Source: Opeltia flavorubescens
Lineage: Eukaryota > Ascomycota > Lecanoromycetes > Teloschistales > Teloschistaceae
Direction of reading: 5' to 3'
Assembly: GCA_000442125.1 (NCBI GenBank)
Contig: KE546965.1
Location: forward strand, 124,001 to 188,000
DNA length: 64,000 nucleotides
The notes beneath the pieces were generated by a model. That model ran no database searches. It was not told where the DNA came from and saw only the letters and a list, made by a program, of their open reading frames with translations. The translations under genes were made by a program, and so were the position numbers. Below, one piece after another: positions 24,402 through 34,338 of this stretch; the first letter of the stretch is position 1; each line of letters begins with the position of its first letter.

Positions 24402-25298
24402 TCAGAATGGAGTCTCCTCCTCCTCATAGCCTCCTCCTCTTCCTCCATGATCTCTGCCTCCTCCTCCACCACCTCCATATCGACCACCGCCTCCACCGCC
24501 TCCATACCTCTCTCCACCATGTCTCCCCATTCCCATTCCACTCCCGCCATGTCTTCCTCCGTTGCCCCCTCCACCTCCATAGCTCCTACCCCCCGAAGAC
24601 CCTCCACCGTGTCTCCTCCCATGCCCTTCACTCCCTCTATACTCCTCTCTCCAACTTGGTTCACCAACCGATAAATCCCCTTTCCCCTCTTCAGAATCCC
24701 CCCAATCCACTAAATGCTCCCAGCCTGCCAATTCATCATAATCATCGTCACTCCTATAATCTTCGCTACGCTCATAATCTTCGCTGTTATCATGGCGTGT
24801 GGGTATGCCTCGACCATATCGATCCCGCCCGCTGGGTGGGTGCTGGCTGTGGGGGCGTGCACCTCCTCCTCCTCCCCCTCCACCACCATTCCTAAGACCT
24901 CTGGCGCGATCATAACTCGACCTCGCGCCCGCCGCTATCTCCGCCGCGGAATAAGTAGCGAATGGATCATCTGTTGCTTCATCGTCATCATCATCATCAT
25001 CATCATCACCGCCAGGATAACCTCCTCTATGACCTCTCCCTCGCCCCCCGTCCCCGTAAAAACTTAAGTCATCATTGTTGAAGCCGGCATCGGAGGGGGC
25101 GTAGAGGTTGGCGCCGTAGTAATCGGAATCGAAGTAATCGGAGTCGGGGCCGAATTCTGCAGAATGGGAGTGTTGGTAGGGATCTACGCGGTGGTTTGGG
25201 CGAGTGCCTCCTCTGTCATGAGCACCGCCACGATGAGGATCGCGGGGATATTGGGTGCGTGAGGGACCGCGAGAGTGCTGACGATTGCGGGAATTCAT
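24402..25298 (-). CDS. glycine/arginine-rich, aspartate-rich disordered protein
   Basis: Single-exon frame of 298 residues, almost wholly low complexity. In order: an Arg/His-rich start, a tyrosine/aspartate segment, GGRGRGHRGGYPGG, a run of nine or more Asp encoded by a GAT/GAC microsatellite, a poly-Gly run, an acidic Tyr/Asp region with LAGWEHLVDWG, and a C-terminal RGG-type repeat with many GGGG blocks ending in EEEETPF. RGG boxes commonly bind RNA and drive condensates, but there is no RRM or other folded domain. The short WEHLVDWGD motif is the only part likely to fold. The ATG at 25298 is the first in frame. Function unknown. Confidence 0.6.
   Translation of the reverse strand: MNSRNRQHSRGPSRTQYPRDPHRGGAHDRGGTRPNHRVDPYQHSHSAEFGPDSDYFDSDYYGANLYAPSDAGFNNDDLSFYGDGGRGRGHRGGYPGGDDDDDDDDDEATDDPFATYSAAEIAAGARSSYDRARGLRNGGGGGGGGGARPHSQHPPSGRDRYGRGIPTRHDNSEDYERSEDYRSDDDYDELAGWEHLVDWGDSEEGKGDLSVGEPSWREEYRGSEGHGRRHGGGSSGGRSYGGGGGNGGRHGGSGMGMGRHGGERYGGGGGGGRYGGGGGGGRDHGGRGGGYEEEETPF
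24993..25015. repeat. (TCA)n trinucleotide microsatellite in coding sequence
   Basis: Read on the minus strand it encodes the poly-Asp run of the glycine-rich protein; such tracts change length readily by slippage. Confidence 0.85.
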
Positions 25299-26698
25299 AT
25301 ATGAGGGGGAAGTTGTCTTCGAGAGTCTTTGGGAAGTTTGGTGAGAACCCTTTGCAAGAGTGGTTTGATTAGTGGGTTTTTTTTAGATATGTAGTAGAGT
25401 CGTGGGGGAAGGTTTTTCGGGGGTTTTGATGGTTTGGGGAAGAATAATGGGGAGGAAGAAAAGAGAGGGGTGGATGTTAGATTTTATATTGTGATTCTGG
25501 TCGGGGGGAGTCACGGATTATGAGTGGCGTTCGATGTTGGTGATTCTGATATCCTGGCTAAATGGTGGATAAATGACTGCTGATGGGTCATATTGATTGA
25601 TGAAGTGGGATATTAATCAGGTAACAGTGAGTCAGCTCGAAGTAAAGGAAAATTACAAGGAATGATCGACTAAGTATTTAATCTTGAAAGAAATGCTCCA
25701 AAATAGTATGACGCTGCTTCTTTGTATATATCATGACTCTGATAATTCCCATCATAGCTACATGTAGAGAATTCCATGTTCCTACACATAGCGACGTTCG
25801 AAACTCAGAACACGCAAAAAGAGCGAATATAGATAAAATATATCAGCAGAAGTCAGACAGCTTAGCAAATTGACACATACTATTCTCCCAATGTACACGA
25901 AAAACATAAACCACCCACACTCTCAACACCCCAAAAATCCAACACCATGGCCACAACAGCACAACATCTTCAGTATTCCCGACTGAAGGCGACATGGTCC
26001 ATGCAACGCCTATATCATCAATAACCGCCAAAGAGAGACATATATTTCAAAAAAAAAGCATACATCATCATCCCCACATCCCCCAACCACCTTAAACTTC
26101 CGCAGAAATAACTTACGTTGCACTGAAGTAATCAAGCAATGAACACAGTCATATTCTCCAAGAGAAGGAAAAATTAACTATCAGTCAGTTAAGAGATACA
26201 CACACACCTACGCACCGGAGCAAAAAAGTCATCCTTTCTCCTCGAAGAGATGTTTATTGATGATTTTGAGAAAACATGGATATAGCAGCTGCAAGTAAGC
26301 AAGCAAGAAGAGCATCGTCCCGAAAGGGTTTTTAAGTGTCGTGGGATGGGAATAGGTTATAGACCAGGATGACAGAAATGAGTTATTTTGGGTTTGAAGG
26401 TTAAGTAGTGATAGGCAAGAGATGAAGGAAATCAAATGGAGGATAAAGACTGGGAAGGGATAAACGTATCCTTTGAATTATCGCTCTCACATGCCATCAT
26501 CACAGCAATTTATTTACTCTCCCTTCCCTATTTCGTGTTCATCAATTCATCCGGCGGAAAAAAAAAGTGAATAGTAACGTCTTGATAATAATTACACCCC
26601 AAAATATATCCTAATAAAATCGCTTTTCCATCTCCCCCGAATCCCCTGCCCCAAAACACACATGAAGTGTTCCCTCTCACTCAGTTTACAATATTAAT
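25299..26698. other. intergenic
   Basis: Upstream of the glycine-rich gene and downstream of a minus-strand secreted orphan. AT-rich with A and C tracts. No gene supported. Confidence 0.5.
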
Positions 26699-27386
26699 CT
26701 AAGCCCCATCCCTCGGCCCCGTATAAATCTTAATCTCCCCCAAAGCCCTCTTCTCCTGCGAATAATAAGCATCCAAAAACACCATCCTAGCTTCCCAAAA
26801 CCCAAATACCCTCCCAAACTCCCCCAACCCCCTCAAAAACTCCATCAACTGCCTATGATTGACCCCATCCCCCCTCTCATCATTCCTAACCACCAACTGC
26901 GCAGACTCAAAAGTCCAGGTGCGGATCTTACGCACGAGTGGGTCGTAGCTTTGGGCTTTGATCTCGGATTCGAGATCGGATTCGGCGCGGTCGAGGAGGT
27001 CGATGACGTCGTCGAAGATGGGGAATTCTTCGCCCCAGGAGGAGAATTCGATGGATTTTGCGCTGCGGGGGAGTTTGTAGCGGTAGCGTTCTGGGTAGGG
27101 GCATTTGGAGCCTAGGAAGATGGAACTATTTTGGGATCGAGACTCGTTAGAGAAGTCGGTCTCTGGGTAGAGTGGACGAAGAGTATGATGGCGTTGCTAA
27201 CCCTGGGGTATTTTCAACCTTTCCTGTCTGCGGTGCTGCTCTTGCGCATTCTCTGCTTTCTGGGAGATTCCGGTCGCTGAGAGAATTGCAAGAGATGCCG
27301 GGGGCTGCTGTTGTTGTGAGTGGGAAGAGGAGAATCCAGAGTAGAGAAGCCCACGGGGCGAAACGAGCGACCAGGAAGGACAGCAT
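26699..27386 (-). CDS. secreted protein of unknown function, probable GC-AG intron
   Basis: ATG at 27386 opens a signal peptide (ASLLWILLFPLTTTAAP). The downstream part, ending at 26699, is a long open frame in another register (KCPYPERYRYKLPRSAKSIEFSS... GEIKIYTGPRDGA) that clearly looks coding. No GT donor joins them well. A GC donor (TGC|GCAAG at 27245) with acceptor TTAG at 27197 removes 49 nt and closes in frame: exons 27246-27386 and 26699-27196, 212 residues. Cys are few. No domain recognised; length and signal fit a conserved fungal secreted orphan. Splice choice is inference. Confidence 0.6.
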
Positions 27387-27830
27387 GGTTCAGAGTTTCG
27401 ATGCCGTCGCACAACGGAACAATTGAATGTCGGTGCGATGAGATCAGACATCGAAATATATGGAGGTAGCTGGGGTATATGCGCTTTGCGCCGAAACGTC
27501 AATAAGCGACCTCCAAATATGGATCCCGCACTGCACTGGTTTCCACGCGCTGAGGTTCAAAGAAGCTTCTGGGTTGAAACAGCTTCATTATCTCTGGCTT
27601 ATGTTGGCCATGACGGTGCTGCCGAGTGCTTGATATTTTGATACACGATCATAACATTAGTGTTGCAAGGCAGATTATGGGTTTTCTGATCTGCGTCAAA
27701 CGTTTCCTCTGGTAGAGATTTCAACGAGCTGCTGCCGCGGCGTCACATTGATTGCGGACAAGACCATTAGCTATTGTCTTGTCGTAGAACCCATATTCGA
27801 ATGTCTCATTGATCGCAAATTAGTCGCTCA
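27387..27830. other. intergenic
   Basis: Promoter of the secreted orphan and 3' flank of the arrestin gene, both minus strand. Nothing recognised. Confidence 0.45.
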
Positions 27831-29189
27831 TCACGTTGAGCTTATTGAAGCACTGTAACTTGGTGGTCCAGACCGCTCAGTTACTTCCAATGGCGCAATC
27901 GCCGAATCTCGGTGTTTATGATACGGTGGCGGTGCACTGGGTTCATTGTCGACATGGGTGCTGTCATACGGAGAAGGACCATCAGAAGGATCAGCGTCTT
28001 CTGTGCTGTATTCAGGAAGCACGATCAAAGGCTTCTTGACGTCAAATCGAATCTTTTCATTGTCGAGCTTGACTTCGCCTCGCACATGCAAGGTATAGGA
28101 CATTGCGATATTCAAGGTCTTGAAGGAAGGAATGCCCAAAGCACTCGTTCTCAGTTCCGGAACAAGGGAATTCATGTCCCACTTGTGTGATAGGGACTCT
28201 GCGAGGATCCGCGAGCGGTCTCTGATGGGTACTTTGGTCTCGTCGAGACTACAATTCAGCACTTCCTCCTCCCATTTCGACTGAGGATGACGACGCTGAT
28301 TACCAGAAACGCGCGCACGTGTCTCTGAGATGACACTGACACTGAAGGACTGGAGGATGATAGGCGGTAAATGTACGGCAACAGAACGTACGAAGCTATG
28401 GTCAAATGACAGATTGATATCCAGGCCATGGCTGGAAGAAACGTTCCCCGGCATTGATAGATGGAGATGGACATAGGGTTTCATGGTCTTCCAGAAAACA
28501 TCACGACTATACGTTCTGTCGCGGCCAAGGACATCGGTCGTTATGTTATTGGGCGAGACTCGGTGCAAGTAAGAGTAGACATGAAATGTCGGAATACTTG
28601 TGTCGTGAAGAGGGTGAGGCGAAAGCGGTACATCCTTCTGGCATTGCATGGTCCCAGAGTATGGATGTGTGAAGTGAGGTTTATTGAGAGTAGCTTTCAC
28701 GACGTAAGCGACGTTAATTTGTCTGTCCGCAGACTCCCTATCTATTGACTTCGCGCGATCTCTTTTCGGCAACGTACTGACGGTCGGAGGTAACGTGTAG
28801 CCTGGATGTTTGGCGAATCGCTCATCATCCAGATATTGCAATGGAGTCCTAGATACACAAGGCTGTACGTTGCTGGGGATTGTAAAAGAAAAGGGCCATA
28901 TCAAACGATCTTGTTGATGTGCAGGAGCTAGATCACCCTGACATATGTTGACAAGGTTGTCTTCATGAGTGTGAGCAGGTGAAAAGAGACGACGTCCTTT
29001 TTCTTTGAAACGTAGGCTAGAAACACCCAAGAAGCTTATGGAGGCTTCAAGACCCGTCGCTTGGTCAGGGTTCTGCAACAAAATTTCTCCCTTGACCAGA
29101 TCACCAGGTATGAATGACTGGCCTTTGTGGGACGGAGGATCTAGGGAGATTTCCAGCCGATTGGCTGTGGCGCTTCTGTCGTTGTTCAT
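27831..29189 (-). CDS. alpha-arrestin-like trafficking adaptor with PPxY motifs
   Basis: Single exon, 452 residues. The N-terminal half is an arrestin_N beta-sandwich (ISLDPPSHKGQSFIPGDLVKG, then IWPFSFTIPSNVQP), the second half an arrestin_C-like domain (KPYVHLHLSMPG onward). The tail holds two PPxY motifs, PPPY at about 420-423 and PPSY at about 442-445, which bind WW domains of Nedd4/Rsp5 ubiquitin ligases. Family knowledge: such ART-type adaptors direct ubiquitination and endocytosis of plasma-membrane permeases. The APC permease and acetate transporter in this window are plausible but unproven clients. Compared with large fungal arrestins it is short, with little linker sequence. Confidence 0.87.
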   Translation of the reverse strand: MNNDRSATANRLEISLDPPSHKGQSFIPGDLVKGEILLQNPDQATGLEASISFLGVSSLRFKEKGRRLFSPAHTHEDNLVNICQGDLAPAHQQDRLIWPFSFTIPSNVQPCVSRTPLQYLDDERFAKHPGYTLPPTVSTLPKRDRAKSIDRESADRQINVAYVVKATLNKPHFTHPYSGTMQCQKDVPLSPHPLHDTSIPTFHVYSYLHRVSPNNITTDVLGRDRTYSRDVFWKTMKPYVHLHLSMPGNVSSSHGLDINLSFDHSFVRSVAVHLPPIILQSFSVSVISETRARVSGNQRRHPQSKWEEEVLNCSLDETKVPIRDRSRILAESLSHKWDMNSLVPELRTSALGIPSFKTLNIAMSYTLHVRGEVKLDNEKIRFDVKKPLIVLPEYSTEDADPSDGPSPYDSTHVDNEPSAPPPYHKHRDSAIAPLEVTERSGPPSYSASISST

Positions 29190-31148
29190 CGCTTATGTCA
29201 TGGGACGTAAGTTCGGCCGTGTAGTCAGAAAAACCGGCGATGCTTAGCATGGCTTCACAAGAACATCGGACGACAGCTTATAATGAGAGCCGGCAGACGG
29301 TGGAAAGTTGCTGTACCACATGCCAGATCACGCCATGCATGCCTCAAATTGCTAACAGGATGCATATGCGGCTCGGCCATGATTGCTCCGAGTCATCCTA
29401 GTCGAGTTCGAGCTTAGCACAGACGATCCCTCGGTTGGTAATATCGATCCGATCGATCCTTTCCTTCCTTCTATGGTTTTGACATTCTTCATTTGGGTGC
29501 TCATTCATTTGATGTGGATTTTCTGACTGCTGATCAGCCTTATTTGAGATGGCATCGGTAACTTTATCTACCTCTCCACATTCTCCATCGGTAAGCCCCG
29601 AGTAATCTATGTCATGAATCCATCTTCACTCTAGCGGGTCCGTGCAACTCCGGTCGCTATGACAAAGGTCAAAATGAACGTCTTCTCCTGAACCTCCCAT
29701 GCGATTTGACATCGGAGAACGACCTAAAGATGAACAACTGCTCCGCGCACTTTACGCGCTGACATGGGTTGGCACGGACATGCCGGCTCTCTCATCGTAG
29801 TCGAAGTCCAGCACTGAGCGTCCGACCGCATCAACATCGGAGTAATTTCCGCAGCCAGCCACGGATTCCTGGAAAGTCCCCGAATGGCATACCGTTGACT
29901 GCTGCTCCGCATATTGTTTCTCCAATATCTGTGCGCTTTATGGAACGGCCCGCGTGGCGCCGCCACATATCCACTTGGACGTAAAGGAGGCCCAGAGTCT
30001 GGAACGATCTGTCGTTTCAATTGCCCTGGCCTTGGGAGGTCCGTGGTCAGGCGCGGTCCTCTTCTTAACCACCCTCATGGCGTAAGTAATAAGATGGGGA
30101 AGTAAAGCAATTCATCGGGAAGAAAATGCCAAATCAAAGAGCCTGGAGCAAGGGAGGAAGCCGGCGGAAACGATCTGACGGCATGAAGAAGCCGGAAAAT
30201 AAGTTTCATTGCTATGAGCATTGACAAAGGTCGACAATGATATCCTCACGATGGGATGATGAGCGCGGTCCTCGACGGTCCAGCGATGAGATTCTCAGGA
30301 GCAATGAAAGTGGCGCATCTCCGGCCAAGATTTATGTCCGTTGCCCGCCGACGATTCATCCTGACCTTTCAATGTCATATTTTCAACACACTTGGCTGCA
30401 TAATCAGACACTAGAGCCGTGCTGATCAGTCGTTCGTCACAAGCTGCAATTGTCGACGTGGTATCTTGATAGATGCCAAGGCTCTCCTTTTCATTACCTG
30501 TGTCGTTCTATCTGTTCATGCCATGTCAAATGCAAGCCATCACAGACAATTTCAGATTCATGAAATTTGCATAGATGCCCTCGTATGATATACTCTTCGA
30601 ATATTTCTCGTCTTGCGCGCTATCACTTGCGTAAACATCACTAGAACTTGGCTGAAAGATTCCATCGCTTCGAGTTGCACATGTTTGCACGGAAGGTGAA
30701 AGGATGGCCTTGTTGGCCGACCTTTAGAAAATGCTGAATTTAACCTTGATCCGCTAGTGATCGCGCTTTCTCGATGTTCCGTTTTCTCTTTTTTGGCGAT
30801 GTTGTGTTGCATGTATTGCGACTTTCCAATTCCTTTCAAGACTTGAGCGAAGAAAGTCTTCACAATCACAGACCGTATGTTTCTTAGATGAGGTGGATGG
30901 ACATTCCAAAAACGGACTAGGTGGTGCCACCGTAGCAACTCCAAGTCGCTGTTACCTCATTTGTCGATGCCTAAACGGCGGTGAATCAGGGCGTTCATAT
31001 ATGGAGGGTGTGGTTCGACTCCGAGATGTCAGAGAGTATATGTAATCGATCGCCGTAAGCTGACAGCAAGCAATTTTCCGTTCGGTCTTTCATCGCAAAA
31101 GAGCCGCTTTCAATCAACCTCTCGACAAACACCAACGCCACTCTTGTC
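29190..31148. other. intergenic, long divergent promoter region
   Basis: Nearly 2 kb between arrestin (minus) and GNAT (plus). An RNA-polymerase-III B-box-like GGTTCGACTCC lies near 31012 but lacks an A-box and cloverleaf. No gene supported. Confidence 0.45.
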
Positions 31149-31724
31149 ATGCCTCAGATTATACTTCGTGCTGCCCAGATGGACGATCTGAATGACTTCC
31201 ATGAGTTTTTCAGTGATGAAGATGTGATGCGATATTGGTATGATGCTAAGAGCCTCATTGCTTGAAGAAGTCGTAGCCTGACCGTACATCTGTGTAGGTC
31301 TAATCCACCTTACACAGAGCTTTCGCAAACAGAGAAATATTTGCGAAACATGATCGAAGCTCAATGGAACGGGCGGAGTGATTTCGTAATCGAATACGCG
31401 CCTCCGTCACAATTGCCAAAAGTCGTAGGGAAAATAGGTCTTTGGGACGGTCATGAGATCGGATTCATGTTGAACCGCGATTTTCAGGGCCAAGGACTGA
31501 TGAAGGAAGCAATGAGAAGTTTTCTTTCCGAGCTCTGGGACAATGAAGATATGCAGGCTTTGCAAGACATTGTGGCTGATGTTGATCCCCGGAACAATGC
31601 TTCCATCGGGCTATTGAAGAAATTTGGGTTTGAAGAGACGGGGTATCGAGAACGGACGTTTGAAACACATATAGGCTGGTGTGATAGTTTGGATCTGCAG
31701 CTCGAAAGGCCGAAGACGGCGTAA
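31149..31724 (+). CDS. GNAT-family N-acetyltransferase (RimJ/RimL type)
   Basis: Two exons, 31149-31237 and 31298-31724, give 171 residues. The start ILRAAQMDDLNDFHEFFSDEDVMRYW, the central EIGFMLNRDFQGQGLMKEAM and the end DPRNNASIGLLKKFGFEETG are the A/B motifs and Asn-x-x-Ser-x-x-Leu-x-x-Lys-x-Gly-Phe signature of acetyl-CoA-dependent GNAT enzymes. QGQGLM is the pyrophosphate-binding loop. Fungal members of this type acetylate small amines or protein N-termini; the substrate is not readable. It is convergent with a cyanamide-hydratase-like gene about 220 bp away; overlapping 3' untranslated ends are likely. Confidence 0.88.
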
Positions 31725-31944
31725 GGTGAGGAAGTCATTGCAGGAAAACGCGAAAGATAGACTGGAAGACGACATTGTACCATACATAGAGAAGGTTCGC
31801 CCATAGCATCAAAGCCATTCTGTACAGACGTGTACGTTCAGTTATAGAGACTTGAAGGGCATCCTGGTCATCCCAAGTTTTTTTTTGTGGCACGGCGTGG
31901 TGAACAGATCAACCTCAGATCCGTGACTTCGTGCTTTTTTTCCC

Positions 31945-32762
31945 TCAATCGTACGGCTCCATGAGCTTATTGTTCAGCACCCCGTTCGGGAACTCATCTT
32001 CGCCTAATGACGTTGTATGTGCCCAAGGCTTCAGTCCATTCTCTTTCCGAATTGTTGCTGCAAAGCAGGGAGACCACTTCTTGCGAGGGAAGTGTTTCGT
32101 CACATCTTCGATTGTTTCTTTGTGTACTAGCTCTTGATGGCCGCCCATGTTATCTGCGCCTTCTGTCAGTCTGATGTGTGTCTGGAAATGTGATCATATT
32201 GGTGATACCAAAGATTGTCGCGAGCTGGATGAGTAGTCCAATGGTCGTGATCTTCCCACTTTGGCCAATGTCTTGATGGCGCATGATGGCTTCGGCGACA
32301 CTTTCTGCCTGCTCAATGGGAGCATGCATATTCTTGGAAAGGAGATCGAGTGCGAGCATTCCGCCATAGAACTCAAAGGACATTTTTGTAGCGGAGATGT
32401 TCTTGTCGGTGGTACCAATATCGTGGAGAAGGCAGGCCAAAAGGTAGGTCTCATCGGTGAAGCGCCAATTAGGGAATTGTTGGGTTTGAATGGCTTTACC
32501 TAGGGTTATGGTCAACACTGCGGACTTAGAAAAACAGAGGTAACATACCGTAGTAATAAACCCGCATGCTATGATTGAAGGTCTCTGCGCTCAATTCCTT
32601 CTTGGCGTATTCGATGACTGATTTGGCAAGTGGAGTGTCTGGGAGGTCGGTGCTCTCGACAGCCTGAGGCTTTGGAGGTCGGTTTGCTTTTTGGCCATGC
32701 AAGAGCTGGGAAACATTTCGTGGTTGAGCTGTCCAGCCGTAGGAATCAATTGTGGTAGACAT
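31945..32762 (-). CDS. cyanamide hydratase-like HD-domain enzyme
   Basis: Three exons, 32549-32762, 32209-32499 and 31945-32162, give 240 residues, close to the roughly 240 of fungal cyanamide hydratase. The N-terminus YGWTAQP, then TFNHSMRVYYYG with metal His64, the HD pair His97-Asp98 in LLHDIGTTD, MSFEFYGG, EAIMRHQDIG and the tail WAHTT all match the Myrothecium Cah/yeast Ddi2 pattern. That enzyme hydrates cyanamide to urea using zinc. Frames read through introns would truncate the protein. Whether the true substrate is cyanamide or another nitrile or isonitrile cannot be told from sequence. Confidence 0.86.
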
Positions 32763-34338
32763 TTGGAATTGGAGAGGGTAAACGATGCCTGAATGTCTTG
32801 GGATAAGTCGAGGACTTTTTCATGTTCTCCGCTTTCGCCCAGCATCACATGGACCGAATGCGCAGATGACGTCAGATGACTAGCTTCAAAATGAGATGCA
32901 CTGCTTATCAGTGCTTTCTCATGTCCATCTGGTGTTCGCTACCGGATCTTCTGTGCTTATATTAGCACGCCCTCACGATCGTAGCTCAAAATATCGCTCA
33001 TACCCCTTGACATTCCAGCGGTGCGAAGGTAGGATATTGGACTGATGTGCGATGTATCTGCAGCGACAGCACAGGAAAGGACTTCCTGAATGGCAACTGC
33101 TCCATTTCCTTGATGCTCTCTGTAAATTGGCGTCCGTCCTTTGCGGTTCCAGTATGGAGTGGGGCCACAATGACCTCCTCTCAACCGACTCGTGCATCTT
33201 CTAGACTTTCATGACCGTAGTTGACCTCCCGCCGAGCCTTGAGACTGTCCCTCTTCACAAGCCTTCCAATTCCCTTTTGATACTTGTATGCCTCCTCTTG
33301 AAACTATGCTGGTATTGATTGCATCCCGGATGTAGCACGGGTCTTCTGTTTTTGTTGCCCGATTCGTTCTCAGTCGATATGCTCGTTGTCTTCTTAGTTT
33401 AAGGCTGTAATGGCAAATATGATAATGATGTTTGAAGCTGTTGCCTCGGAGGCTCCTTTGGTGGCAGCAGATGCAGTCAAGTCAGACCAGCCATTGAGAG
33501 TCGGATGTGATACATCGTAGCTACAACAGTTGATGGCGCAATAAGGGGAGACTGGCTTCTCACGTGAAACCCGTCAATGGACTTTGAACAGAGTTCTTTT
33601 CGTGTTGAATCGGAGGAGTACAAGTTCGTCGCTGCAAGATCCTGGACGCTGGTCTGCCCTTTAAGGAATATTGCATCCCGAGCTACCAGTTTCTTAAGCT
33701 AAAGACGTTTGAGTCATTGACGAATTATTTTTTTAAAGTCCCCGACGAGCAGCTGCTGGTGAATGGGCAAGACGGGCTTTTTATCGTGCCCCGTGCACGC
33801 TGAGATCAAAATAGCGGAAAGAGCCGCTGCCGAGGAAGCCGAGTTCGTGCATCATCGGGGCCGAGATGAGGCCGAAAACGAGGCTGACCATTATGCAAGC
33901 CCTATAGTGATACCAGAGTAGCAGGTGTGACTTTGATAATAATTATTGGTACAGGTAAGAATACATAATTCGTCTTAATCCGCTCTGTCATTGAAAGAAA
34001 ATATATCAAGCTCACCGCGGGATCAGTGACGGAGGACTCTTGTTACCAGCTACGCATAAGCTATAATGAAAGAGGTAAAATATTCCTCAAATAAAGAAGC
34101 TCCGTTTGAAATCGAACCACAACGGAGAAAAGTAGATTCAGGTAAATCTAGAGATTAAATTTACATGCCAGAAATGCATTATGATCGCTTCCTCAATCGA
34201 TGGTCAGTGTAATAACAGAGACGTTGATCGAATCAAGTAACGCTTGATTAGCAATGAATAATTTCAGAGCATTGAAGGAAAGAAAAAGTGATCCAGTCTA
34301 AGTAAGACCCGAGCAGCATAGCTATCCTTGTCTAGTTA
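32763..34338. other. intergenic with possible coding relic
   Basis: 1.6 kb between two minus-strand genes. Plus strand 33609-33803 is open for 65 codons without ATG and reads protein-like; 33802-33921 is another open stretch rich in Ala, Glu and His. Family unrecognised. 33900-34330 is AT-rich. Confidence 0.35.

Noticed and set aside
31005-31025. tRNA-like B-box GGTTCGACTCC
   Set aside because: No matching A-box upstream and no cloverleaf can be drawn; chance match.
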